From Mycobacterium paragordonae (lineage in GTDB: Bacteria > Actinomycetota > Actinomycetes > Mycobacteriales > Mycobacteriaceae), in assembly GCF_003614435.1 (NCBI RefSeq), contig NZ_CP025547.1, forward strand, positions 1 through 64,000: DNA of 64,000 nucleotides. The letters run 5' to 3'. The notes below the pieces were generated by a model, which worked only from the letters and a program-made list of their open reading frames with translations, was not told the origin of the DNA and did not search any database. The translations under genes were made by a program, and so were the position numbers. This document shows, in pieces, positions 19,796 through 27,101 of this stretch (position 1 is the first letter of the stretch; every line of letters begins with the position of its first letter).

Positions 19796-20413
19796 ATGAT
19801 CCACGACTCACTGCTGCGCTGGGTCGTCACGGGACTCTTCGCGCTGGGAGCCACTGAATGCGGTTTGCCGCTCCTCATTAGACGCCTCCCTGCGACGGCG
19901 GCGGTCAGCCACGGTCTGCACCTGCTGATGGCCATCTCCATGTCCGTGATGGCGTGGCCATGGGGCGCGAAGGTACCCACTCTCGGACCCGCCGTGTTCT
20001 TTCTGCTGGCAGCTTTGTGGTTCCTCGCGGTAGCCATCATCACGGTCCGATCGCGCTATCCACGAATGGCCAACGGGTACCACGCATTGATGATGCTGGC
20101 CACGGCGTGGATGTACGTCAGCATGAACAACCCCGTGCACGTTCATTCCCCCCACTCGCCGAGCACTCCGATGCCCGGCATGGACATGGCTGCGATGAAC
20201 GAACAGGCGAGCAGCGAAGCGCCCGCCTTATTCACCGCACTGAACTGGATCGGGGCGGTCGTTTTCACGATCGCCGCAGCTTTCTGGGTGTCCACATACT
20301 TCGTCGAGCGGCGGCACACCACAACGCGTTTCGGGCCGCTCGGCGATGTCGCGCAGGCGATGACAGCAGCCGCCATGGCAATCTTGTTCGGGGCAACGCT
20401 TTTCGCGATCTGA
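19796..20413 (+). CDS. DUF5134 membrane protein (copy B)
   Basis: A 205-residue paralogue of the copy A DUF5134 protein, with the same helix pattern (LLRWVVTGLFALGATECG near the start) and a Met/His-containing loop (HVHSPHSPSTPMPGMDMAAM). It follows ctpV copy B after 67 bases and completes the second cso-type operon. It is predicted to be in the membrane; its function is not known beyond the copper-operon context. Confidence 0.8.
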   Translation: MIHDSLLRWVVTGLFALGATECGLPLLIRRLPATAAVSHGLHLLMAISMSVMAWPWGAKVPTLGPAVFFLLAALWFLAVAIITVRSRYPRMANGYHALMMLATAWMYVSMNNPVHVHSPHSPSTPMPGMDMAAMNEQASSEAPALFTALNWIGAVVFTIAAAFWVSTYFVERRHTTTRFGPLGDVAQAMTAAAMAILFGATLFAI

Positions 20414-20699
20414 AGCAATGCAGCTCCCCAGCGCGCCGCCCTCCGGTCCGATCCGTATCTCTGTGCCCCGCTCCCCTTTTGTGTGCGCCAACGGTACGGT
20501 TCAGCATGCAGGGCAGCGTCGGGATCCGCTGTCAGCAAGCTGGTCCCGGAGCATCGACCACCACACGATTGGGCATTTCACCGAGCTGAGTGCGGCGGTC
20601 TGACACCGCTTCCGCCGTGCCGCGCCTGAGGCACGGGCGTTTGCGCCGCATCATGATTCGTGGCTTCTTATCGACGCCGTGACCAAGGCCGCTGCCTCT

Positions 20700-20925
20700 T
20701 GCCGGGCGGCATGTGTTAGATCTGTGCACCGGGGGTGCAGGTGGCCGGACGGGACACGCATGCCTTGGGGTACAACGACACCTCACCCGGGCCGACGCTG
20801 CGCTCCGCGAGGGCAGCCGTGCGGCTCGTACTCCGGCCTGTCGGCTCCGACCGACGGGTAGTCGGTCTGCTGGGACCCGCGTGCGCCGGCCATACTCGCA
20901 GGCGGGGCGTTCAGCGCCGCTAGCA
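20700..20925 (+). pseudogene. Multicopper oxidase N-terminal remnant
   Basis: The roughly 580 bases between the DUF5134 gene and csoR copy B hold no intact gene. In one frame, VAGRDTHALGYNDTSPGPTL at about 20740-20800 matches the start of the first cupredoxin domain of multicopper oxidases (G-Y-N-G-T-x-P-G-P). The copper-binding HWHG motif that should follow is missing and the frame ends near 20923. In this copper island, decay of an MmcO-like oxidase gene is plausible. The rest of the gap shows nothing I recognise. Confidence 0.5.
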
Positions 20926-20991
20926 CAGCCCTGATGTTCGGCGCGCGACTGTAGGAACGTGGCCAACTGGCGGTAGAGCAGGCAGTGGTGT

Positions 20992-21006
20992 CCCACCCCG
21001 GGTGGG
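20992..21006. promoter_or_regulatory. CsoR operator upstream of copy B
   Basis: CCCAC-CCCGG-GTGGG is the counterpart of the copy A site. TATGTT at 21013-21018 is a good -10 box six bases before the ATG at 21025, which suggests a leaderless csoR transcript whose promoter is covered by this operator. Confidence 0.75.
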
Positions 21007-21024
21007 GTGGGGTATGTTGGGCAG

Positions 21025-21396
21025 ATGCGGTGTTGCGATGAGCGGGAATTGACGGCGAAGAAGTCAGCCGCCCTTAACCGGTTGAAGACGGTGCGGGGTC
21101 ACCTCGAGGGGATCATTCGGATGCTGGAGTCCGATGCGTACTGCGTGGATGTGATGAAGCAGATTTCGGCGGTGCAGTCCTCGCTGGAGCGAGCAAATCG
21201 GGTGATGTTGCACAACCACTTGGAGACGTGCTTCTCCGCCGAGGTGCTGGATGGCCGCGGGCAAGTGGCCATTGAGGAGCTGATTGATGCGCTCAAGTTC
21301 ACGCCGGCACTGACGGGTCCGCAGGCGCAGTTTAACGGCGCCGCGGTCGGCGAACCGAGCGATGAGACGCCAGTGCCGGCAGGGGGCACGAAATGA
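21025..21396 (+). CDS. csoR: Copper-sensing repressor CsoR (copy B)
   Basis: A 123-residue CsoR nearly identical to copy A through the core (ESDAYCVDVMKQISAVQSSL and HNHLETCFSA), with the same Cys-His-Cys copper site. The N-terminus is slightly longer (MRCCDERELTAKK) and adds two cysteines. ATG 21025 is chosen over GTG 21007, which lies at the edge of the operator. It heads a third cso-type module whose downstream genes are broken, so it may now mainly control itself, or act in trans on the copy A operator. Confidence 0.9.
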   Translation: MRCCDERELTAKKSAALNRLKTVRGHLEGIIRMLESDAYCVDVMKQISAVQSSLERANRVMLHNHLETCFSAEVLDGRGQVAIEELIDALKFTPALTGPQAQFNGAAVGEPSDETPVPAGGTK

Positions 21397-21566
21397 CGAC
21401 CTCCAATTCTTGGCGTCAGCGACCTTGTGAAACTCAGCGAGAGGCGATGGAGATGTCATAACCGCCGCCGGGACGGCTGCGGTCCAAATATAGACGTGAC
21501 GGCCAGGATTGGGACCGGGCGCAAGCCCTGCTAGGGGCGACAAATGTGAAGGGAGCGTTAGGAACG

Positions 21567-21850
21567 ATGGTGTTGCATGGATTGCTGGCGAAGGCGGTTC
21601 CCGCGGTGGTGACGGGCGCGGTGGGGGTTGCGGCGTACGAGGCAGTGCGCAAGGTAGCGGCGAAGGTTCCGCTGCGGAAGGCGACCGTCACAGTGACCGC
21701 ATGGGGCATAGGCGTTGTCCGCGAGGCCGAGCGCAAGGCCGGGGCGAGTGCTGAGCAAGCTCGACTGCTCGACTGACGGTCGCCGACGTGGTGGCCGAGG
21801 CCAGAGAGCGGGCCGGAGAGGACGTTCCAGTGATGACGGTCGTCGGCTCG
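21567..21850 (+). pseudogene. DUF1490 family gene (copy C), frameshifted by an 8-bp duplication
   Basis: The frame begins [20 protein letters not shown], matching copies A and B, but stops at 21776 after ARLLD. The cause is visible: CTCGACTG is present twice in tandem (21760-21767 and 21768-21775). Removing one copy restores the family tail (ARLTVADVVAEARERAGED) through to the 21840s. It follows csoR copy B by 170 bases and belonged to a third cso operon. Confidence 0.8.
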
Positions 21851-21881
21851 GGCGACGACGAATCACCACTGATGTTCTTCT

Positions 21882-21980
21882 GCCGACGTCACGCTAAGAG
21901 TTCTATCCGACGCGGCGGGGCGGATGCGGGTGCACGCCACCGGGTTTTGTGTCGACGCGGTCCGGGCCGTCGCGATCGAC
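21882..21980 (+). pseudogene. ctpV 5' fragment (third copy), truncated
   Basis: About 33 codons (ADVTLRVLSDAAGRMRVHAT and then GFCVDAVRAVAID) match the HMA-like N-terminus of ctpV copy A ([20 protein letters not shown]). The match ends abruptly near 21980, where sequence of an inverted eccA fragment begins. The gene has no start that I can assign and lost more than 750 codons. The order csoR, DUF1490, ctpV confirms a broken third cso operon. Confidence 0.75.
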
Positions 21981-21982
21981 AG

Positions 21983-22365
21983 CGGCAGGGTTTTGATGAT
22001 GGCGGCGCCGTACGGGTCGTCGGTGGAATAGCTCCGCTCATGCAAACTGTGCATCTCGTCGAAGAACACCGCCCCGCCCAGCACACCTTCGAACATCTCC
22101 TCGGTGTCCTTTTCCGCGTCGGCCATGTAACGGCCCACAGCTTGGCGCGGCTGGTCTCCACCACCAGCGGTTTGCGCAGCACCTTCAACCCCCACAGCTG
22201 CTTGGTGAAAGCCCTTGCCACCGAAGTCTTCCCGGTGCCTGGGCAGGGCGAGCAGGAAGGTGTGCCGAGAGGTCACCAGCACCAGCAGCCCCACCTTGGA
22301 ACGCGCCAGATTCACCGTGGTCGTCGAGCGGATGCGTTTGATCTCCCGCTTGGCGGTGTGCGAAT
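21983..22365 (-). pseudogene. eccA: eccA fragment, frameshifted
   Basis: On the minus strand this segment matches the ATPase domain of the intact eccA at 60764-62602: AKREIKRIRSTTTVNLARSK, then VTSRHTFLLALP, and further on GRYMADAEKDTEEM, GGAVFFDEMHSLHE and DPYGAAIIKTL. The region coding for the Walker A loop is damaged by indels, so the middle (ARAFTKQLWGLKVLRKPLVV) reads in another frame. The match ends at about 21983, next to the ctpV fragment. It is a relic of a second ESX locus or of a rearrangement of this one. Confidence 0.85.
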
Positions 22366-22461
22366 TGGATTCCTTTGTCGTCAGTTCCCTACTGGACCGG
22401 GCGGCGCTGTCCGGGCCGGTTCTGCACGCAGTCTTGAGCCACGGACATTGAGGTCTGGCAG

Positions 22462-22695
22462 TTAGGCGGTCAGGGCCTCGTCGGGCAGGGGCGTGGCCAG
22501 CAGGTCGGACACGGTCGATTCGAACAGGGCGGCGACGTTGACGCCGCGCAGCTCGGCGAGCCGGGTCAGCCGCTGGTGGTCTTCGGGCCGAAGACGCAAA
22601 CCCACCATCTTGGTGCGTTGCCTGGTCTCGGTACCCTTCCTGGTCCGGGCCTGGTGTTCGGTCTGTGTCGCCACAACTGTTCCCCTCGACAACAT
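22462..22695 (-). CDS. Small ribbon-helix-helix-like DNA-binding protein
   Basis: Up to 77 residues. The segment KMVGLRLRPEDHQRLTRLAE followed by LRGVNVAALFESTVSDLL looks like a ribbon-helix-helix fold: a basic beta strand, then two helices. It is transcribed away from the HTH gene at 22869, with ATGTCG(C/T)TA half-sites between them. On plasmids such small proteins regulate copy number, partition or neighbouring genes; which applies is not shown. The start is uncertain between TTG/ATG at 22695 and GTG codons slightly downstream. Confidence 0.6.
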   Translation of the reverse strand: MLSRGTVVATQTEHQARTRKGTETRQRTKMVGLRLRPEDHQRLTRLAELRGVNVAALFESTVSDLLATPLPDEALTA

Positions 22696-22751
22696 CGCTC
22701 AACAACTTGCCGCGCTACCGCGGTCCTCGCTGCCCCTAGTTTAGGGCATGG

Positions 22752-22834
22752 ATGTCGCTAATTAACGACATTCGTGCTCACGCCGCGCGGCCGATGTCGC
22801 TACAATGCCACTAATTAACCGCATCATGTCGTTA
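22752..22834. promoter_or_regulatory. Operator region with repeated ATGTCG(C/T)TA half-sites
   Basis: A near-perfect 20-bp palindrome at 22752-22771 (ATGTCGCTAA meeting TTAACGACAT, one mismatched pair) is followed by further half-sites ATGTCGCTA at 22794-22802 and ATGTCGTTA at 22826-22834. An AT-rich CTAATTAA lies between them. The sites fill the space between two divergent DNA-binding protein genes and are probably bound by one of them. Confidence 0.7.
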
Positions 22835-22868
22835 GGAAGGAGCGCTCCCCCGCACGCGGATCGAGACG

Positions 22869-23297
22869 ATGAGCGAGCTCAAACAGGCACCGCCAGGTGT
22901 GGAGACGACACCGACGGGTCCCCACGTGTCGCTGCAGGAGGCCGCTGCACGGCTGGGCAAGGACCCGCGAACGGTGGTGCGCGCCATCACGACGGGAGAA
23001 TTGCGCGGCGGAGCCATCCCCCGCCCCGAACGCTTGCGGTGGTACGTCTACGCCGATGCCCTGCCGGCGCCGGCGGCCCCCTCCCCTACCGCGCCATCAA
23101 GCTCCGAACTCGCTGACCTACGCGCGCAGCTGGTCACCCAGCTGGAGGTCAACCGGCTGCTGATCGCGGCGCAGCAGAACATGCTGGCCGGGGAGAGTGC
23201 GGCCGAGAAGTATCGGGCGGCGGCCCAGAACTATCTGGATGCGCTGGCGCAGTTCGTCACGCCGGGGCACCTGGGTGAACTGGCTGACCAACTCTGA
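22869..23297 (+). CDS. HTH (MerR/excisionase-type) protein with coiled coil
   Basis: A 142-residue protein. Residues about 20-60 form a helix-turn-helix of the excisionase type (VSLQEAAARLGKDPRTVVRA). A Pro/Ala linker and a C-terminal helical region (ELADLRAQLVTQLEVNRLLI) that should form a coiled coil or dimer follow. It starts after an AGGAAGGAGC-rich leader and reads toward the convergent parB. Mycobacterial plasmids carry similar genes near their replication region; role unknown. Confidence 0.6.
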   Translation: MSELKQAPPGVETTPTGPHVSLQEAAARLGKDPRTVVRAITTGELRGGAIPRPERLRWYVYADALPAPAAPSPTAPSSSELADLRAQLVTQLEVNRLLIAAQQNMLAGESAAEKYRAAAQNYLDALAQFVTPGHLGELADQL

Positions 23298-23323
23298 CGC
23301 GCCGGTGAGCAGGTCAACCCCAC

Positions 23324-24193
23324 CTAGGAGCGTCCACGTGTGGCACCGCCGGCATGCTCGGGCTGCAGCAGCGCTAGCAGGCGGCTGAGGCCGTCGTTGC
23401 CGAGGTAGTTGCGCAGCGCATCGGCGAGCAGGTTGGGTTCGGCGTCGAACTTAGCCAGGGCGGTCGCCAGGACACGCGACCGCGGGGTCGGCCTGGGATT
23501 CTCGGGTGTGGTCTTGTCGTCCCGGGACTGCTGTTTATCCAGTGCTGCGCGCCAGCGGGCGACTTGCTGTTCAAGGGGCACCCGGGCCAGGGAGCGGGCT
23601 TCGCGGATGGCCAGTTCCCCACGGCGCAGGGCGGTTTGCAGTTCCGGGGCCAGTTTGAGCAGGGCGCGGCGCTGCGACACCCAGCTTTCGGTGCGGTGCA
23701 GACGCTTTCCGGCCTCATCGGCGCGGCCGCACTCGGCGACCAAGGCCTCCACGGCGCGGGCTTCTTCAATGACGTCGAAGTCTTGGCGGTCGACGTTTTC
23801 GGTGATCGCCGCCGAGATCAGAGTGATCCGGTCGCGGGCGATGGCGTCGTTGACGACGATGTCGAGGTCGGTGCGACCGTATTTGTGCGCCGCGGCCAGC
23901 CGCCGGCACCCGTTGACCACGACATAGCGGGTGGTGATGCGGTCGTCGGGATACAGGGCCCGGTACGCCGTGGCGGTGACGACGACGGCGGGCTGCAGCT
24001 GCATGTCGGCGACGGAGGCCAGGTCGGTGAGGTCGCCGAGGTCCTCGCGGGGGTTGTGTGGGTTGGGGGTCAGTTCGCTCAGCGGTGCGCTGCGGGGCGG
24101 CCCGACGTCGGCGGGTGGTTGGTCGACGGGCGAGTTGTCGCCGACGTCGCCGGCCAGTGCGGCCAGGCTGGTGCGTTTTCCGCGGGGCGCCAT
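23324..24193 (-). CDS. parB: ParB-family partition protein
   Basis: A 289-residue centromere-binding protein. The N-terminal ParB/Srx-type domain has LTPNPHNPREDLGDL and the CTPase-linked block RYVVVNGCRRLAAAHKYG. A central helix-turn-helix region follows (GKRLHRTESWVSQRRALLKL). Its ATG overlaps the parA stop. The reading frame stays open upstream through parA, but only this start makes a ParB. It would load on parS-like sites, for which the palindromes at 25066 and 27005 are candidates. Confidence 0.87.
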   Translation of the reverse strand: MAPRGKRTSLAALAGDVGDNSPVDQPPADVGPPRSAPLSELTPNPHNPREDLGDLTDLASVADMQLQPAVVVTATAYRALYPDDRITTRYVVVNGCRRLAAAHKYGRTDLDIVVNDAIARDRITLISAAITENVDRQDFDVIEEARAVEALVAECGRADEAGKRLHRTESWVSQRRALLKLAPELQTALRRGELAIREARSLARVPLEQQVARWRAALDKQQSRDDKTTPENPRPTPRSRVLATALAKFDAEPNLLADALRNYLGNDGLSRLLALLQPEHAGGATRGRS

Positions 24194-24906
24194 CAGTTCC
24201 CTCCCCCGATGTTGAGCTCGAGCGCAAAGCGGTAGAAATCTTCGCGGGCTTGCAGTGCGACGCGGTTGGCCGGGTATTCGGTGACGACCTGCCCGTCGGC
24301 GCTGGCTCGGGTGTGCAGCTTGTAGTGGCGGATGACGGTGTTGGCCAGGGGCCACCCGTTGAGCCGGATGAATTCCTTGGTCTCGTTGAGGTCGTGGGTG
24401 CCGTCGCGGGGGTCCCAGTTGTTGATCACCACGGTGTAGGGCAGGCCCCGTGGTTTGACGACCTTGTTGATGGTGCGCGCGGTCGGGTCGAAGGACAGCG
24501 GTTCGGTCTCGATGGGGATGATGACTTGGTCGGCGACGTTGAGGACCGCGCGCAGCGCGTCGGCGGCCGGTCCGCGGCCCAATGGGTCGCTGGCGTTGGC
24601 GCCTGCGTCGAGGTCGATCCAGCCTGGGGTGTCGACGTAGACGTGTTTGATGTCGGGGAGCTGCTTGAGACGCGCCAGGCCAGCCAGATCGTCGTGGGCC
24701 TGCACGATGTGGAATGGCAGATCGTTGATCCGGGAGGCCCACCACACCGCGGAGCCTTGCGGGTCAACAGAGACGGCGGCCACCGGCGAACTGGCGTCCG
24801 GATCGTCGTGGTGGTTGAGGACGTCGGCGGTTACGGCGGCCAAGTTGACCGCGATGGTGCTCTTGCCGACGCCGCCCTTCTGGTTGAGAACGACGTGCAC
24901 AGCCAT
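24193..24906 (-). CDS. parA: ParA-family partition ATPase (first copy)
   Basis: A 237-residue Walker-type ATPase with the deviant P-loop NQKGGVGKST at residues 8-17, the switch region SVDPQGSAVWWA and the Walker B segment HVYVDTPGWIDL. The ATG at 24906 fits the family; the frame to 25110 lacks homology. It lacks an N-terminal HTH, so it is a small (type Ib-like) ParA but partnered with a full ParB. A palindrome lies about 160 bases upstream. Confidence 0.87.
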   Translation of the reverse strand: MAVHVVLNQKGGVGKSTIAVNLAAVTADVLNHHDDPDASSPVAAVSVDPQGSAVWWASRINDLPFHIVQAHDDLAGLARLKQLPDIKHVYVDTPGWIDLDAGANASDPLGRGPAADALRAVLNVADQVIIPIETEPLSFDPTARTINKVVKPRGLPYTVVINNWDPRDGTHDLNETKEFIRLNGWPLANTVIRHYKLHTRASADGQVVTEYPANRVALQAREDFYRFALELNIGGGN

Positions 24907-25065
24907 GGAAGGCCTTCCGTATGCTTCCCCCGCACGGCGGAGTACTTCGGATGAGGTAGGACCTGATGCTAACGGCCCCCGCCAGGTTGTGCCGCTAGTG
25001 ACACACGGCCTGTTGAGCGCGCACCACTCCCCCGTCAACGAGGGCGGTGGCTGGCTAGGTATTTG

Positions 25066-25087
25066 CCACTTTACCGCGGTAAAGTGG
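25066..25087. repeat. 22-bp perfect palindrome, centromere candidate (site 1)
   Basis: The half-site CCACTTTACCG and its exact reverse complement meet without spacer. The same core (half-site CACTTTACCG) recurs as a perfect palindrome at 27005-27024, and a partial copy (CGCGGTAAA) occurs at about 35617. The site is upstream of parAB. It is a candidate parS or replication-control site. Confidence 0.75.
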
Positions 25088-25259
25088 GAAAGCCTGCTCA
25101 AAACCCGCATTAGCTGGGCGTTTCTTGTGAAGTCCGCTTATCAGGACGGCGATGCCCGATTTGCCAGTACCGATCTCGCCAGCCTCGGCCGCGAATTCAG
25201 GTTTCCCGCGGCTCCCTGTGATTCTGTGATCGGAGAACAGCGCGGCCCGGTGTAGCCGT

Positions 25260-25700
25260 GATCGCCTCACCCGGTGATGCGCTGATCCGGTCAGCCGATC
25301 ACGGGGTGTATTGATCACCCCGACACGTGGTGATGGCCTGATTGCGTGATCGGCTCACGGCGCCACCCCGTCGCACAGTGAGCCGATCACGGGGTCATAG
25401 GGTGATCCGGCGATCGGGCGATCCGATTACACGGTGTGCGCGTTATCGCATCACTAGGTGGCCGCGCGATTTCATCACCGCGCCACCGCGTGTTGCGATC
25501 ACCGGGTCGCACGGTGTCTGGGTGGCGGGATCACCCGGCGATCGCGTCGCCGCATCGCACAAACACGTCGTCACCGCGCCACCCCGCGATCGGGTGTCGC
25601 GATCACTGAGTCGCGCGGTGTCCGGGTGGCGGGATCACCCGGTGATCGCAACACGCCGTTGCCGCGTCGCGCGAACACCGGGTCACGCCGTGTTCTAATC
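25260..25700. repeat. Iteron-like repeat region upstream of the second parA
   Basis: The 827 bases between the two parA genes have no gene. From about 25260 to 25700 short words such as CGATCAC, GGTGATC and GTCGCACGGTGT recur many times in both directions. Two long units are alike: about 25473-25550 and 25570-25650, each running TCACCGCGCCACC, then GATCAC, then GGGTGGCGGGATCACCCGG, with a period near 97-102 bases. AGCCGATCACGGGGT also occurs twice, near 25293 and 25381. The pattern fits iterons of a replication origin or a centromere. Confidence 0.65.
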
Positions 25701-25733
25701 ACCACTGTGACGGCTGTTATGTAAGGGGTGGAT

Positions 25734-26528
25734 GTGAAAGCAGAGATTATTGCGATCGCGAACCATAAGGGCGGTGTGGGCAAGTCCTTCACCGCGGTCA
25801 GCTTGGCGGCCGGGCTGGCCCATGGGGGTTGGCGCACCCTACTGGTGGACTGCGACGCGCAGGCCAACTCGACGTCGATGTTCGACCCCGACGATGATGT
25901 GGACCTCGACCTGTACGACTTGATCGCCGAGCAGGCCCCGATCGCCCGGGTGATCCGCAAGACCCGGATCCCGAATCTGGAGTTGGTGCCCTCGACATTG
26001 GCGGTGGCCAAGCTCGATCAGCAGCTGGTCATGATGCATCGCCGTGAGTATCAGGTGGCGATGCGCCTGGCGCCGGTCTACGGCGACTATGACGCCGTGG
26101 TGCTGGATCTGTCGCCGAACTTGGGGCAGCTGGTGATCTCGGCACTCAACGCCGCCGACTGGATGATCGTGCCCACCGATGCCAGCAAGTGGGGCCGCCG
26201 CGGGGTCCACATGTTCTTGCAGTGGGCGGCCTCGCTGCGTGAGCACGAGGTGCTCTCGGCCGAGCTGCTGGGGGTGCTGCTGACCAAGTACGAGCCCAAC
26301 ACGGTCATCAGCCGCGAAACCCTGGCGGCCCTGCGCGCCGACGGGCTGCCGCTGTTCGAGGCGCTGATCCCCAAGCGCACCGCCGCCGAGCGGATGGTCA
26401 GCGGGGGGTTCGTTCTGGGCGACCCCGAGGCCGACCCCGATCTGGCCCAGGCCTATGCCGCCTTCACCGTCGACGTGATGCACCGCGTTGACCAGGGCCG
26501 CCGCAACCGAGGGAGACACCATGGCTAA
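25734..26528 (+). CDS. ParA-family ATPase (second copy)
   Basis: About 264 residues, with the P-loop NHKGGVGKSF, the switch DCDAQANSTSMF and Walker B VVLDLSPNLGQL. GTG 25734 is preferred because AAGGGG (25723-25728) is well spaced to it; GTG 25728 is the alternative. It is clearly different from the first ParA and is followed by an overlapping RHH-type gene, so it forms a separate partition locus. Its upstream region is the iteron-like array. Confidence 0.85.
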   Translation: MKAEIIAIANHKGGVGKSFTAVSLAAGLAHGGWRTLLVDCDAQANSTSMFDPDDDVDLDLYDLIAEQAPIARVIRKTRIPNLELVPSTLAVAKLDQQLVMMHRREYQVAMRLAPVYGDYDAVVLDLSPNLGQLVISALNAADWMIVPTDASKWGRRGVHMFLQWAASLREHEVLSAELLGVLLTKYEPNTVISRETLAALRADGLPLFEALIPKRTAAERMVSGGFVLGDPEADPDLAQAYAAFTVDVMHRVDQGRRNRGRHHG

Positions 26529-26913
26529 GAACGTGTCGGACGTCGTGATGGGGATGTTGTCCGACGTCGGTTCGGCCACCCGCGCCGCGGGGGAGGCCGA
26601 ACGCCAACCCGCCGCCGAACCACACCAGTCCCGCGCGGCGCTGGTGTCTCGCCGCCCGGCGCCGGTGCCACGTGCTGCTGCGCCGGTGCCGCCTGCCGAA
26701 CCGGCGAGCCCGCCGCCACCGGCCGAGTCTGAGGTGCCCGGGGCCCCGCGGACGCTGCGTTTGCGGCCCGAGACCGCTACCCAGCTGCGCGCGGCATGGC
26801 TGGAAGCCAAGCGCGACGACGTGCTGTTGACCGCGCAGGATTTCGCGTCGAACCTCGTCGAGGAGGCGCTGGTGTCGCGCCAGCGCCGGCGCCGCGCGTC
26901 TAGCACGGCCTGA
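26521..26913 (+). CDS. RHH-type ParB-like partner of the second ParA
   Basis: A 130-residue protein starting at ATG 26521, 8 bases before the ParA stop. A Pro/Ala-rich middle follows a short N-terminal helix (SDVVMGMLSDVG). The C-terminal third (TLRLRPETATQLRAAWLEAK and then FASNLVEEALVSRQRRRR) looks like a ribbon-helix-helix domain. Small RHH proteins are the usual centromere binders of short ParA systems. The N-terminal helix probably contacts ParA; this is inference. Confidence 0.65.
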   Translation: MAKNVSDVVMGMLSDVGSATRAAGEAERQPAAEPHQSRAALVSRRPAPVPRAAAPVPPAEPASPPPPAESEVPGAPRTLRLRPETATQLRAAWLEAKRDDVLLTAQDFASNLVEEALVSRQRRRRASSTA

Positions 26914-27004
26914 CCTGAACGCGTCGAGCAAACGCCGTCATGCCCGCCCGTTACCGCGTCAGACACCGGTGAACTGGCATTCTTTCCCACAAGACCGCGA
27001 ATAG

Positions 27005-27024
27005 CACTTTACCGCGGTAAAGTG
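27005..27024. repeat. 20-bp perfect palindrome, centromere candidate (site 2)
   Basis: CACTTTACCG followed directly by its reverse complement, identical to the core of the palindrome at 25066-25087. It lies between the end of the second par locus and the convergent end of the replication gene, where no promoter is needed. That favours a structural role such as parS over an operator. Confidence 0.75.
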
Positions 27025-27101
27025 GCAAACTTCCCGGCCCCCGGTCTCTCGGTGCACCGCAGTAGCGTTCGACCGCGCCCACCGGCCGGCGTCGGCCACC
27101 G

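Noticed and set aside
24194..24745. N-terminal extension of ParB by about 180 codons
   Set aside because: The extension overlaps parA in another frame and lacks homology; ParB similarity begins at the ATG at 24193.
25260..25700. Repeat region that could look like a CRISPR array
   Set aside because: Repeat words are short, in both orientations and without uniform spacers; no cas genes are nearby. It fits iterons better.
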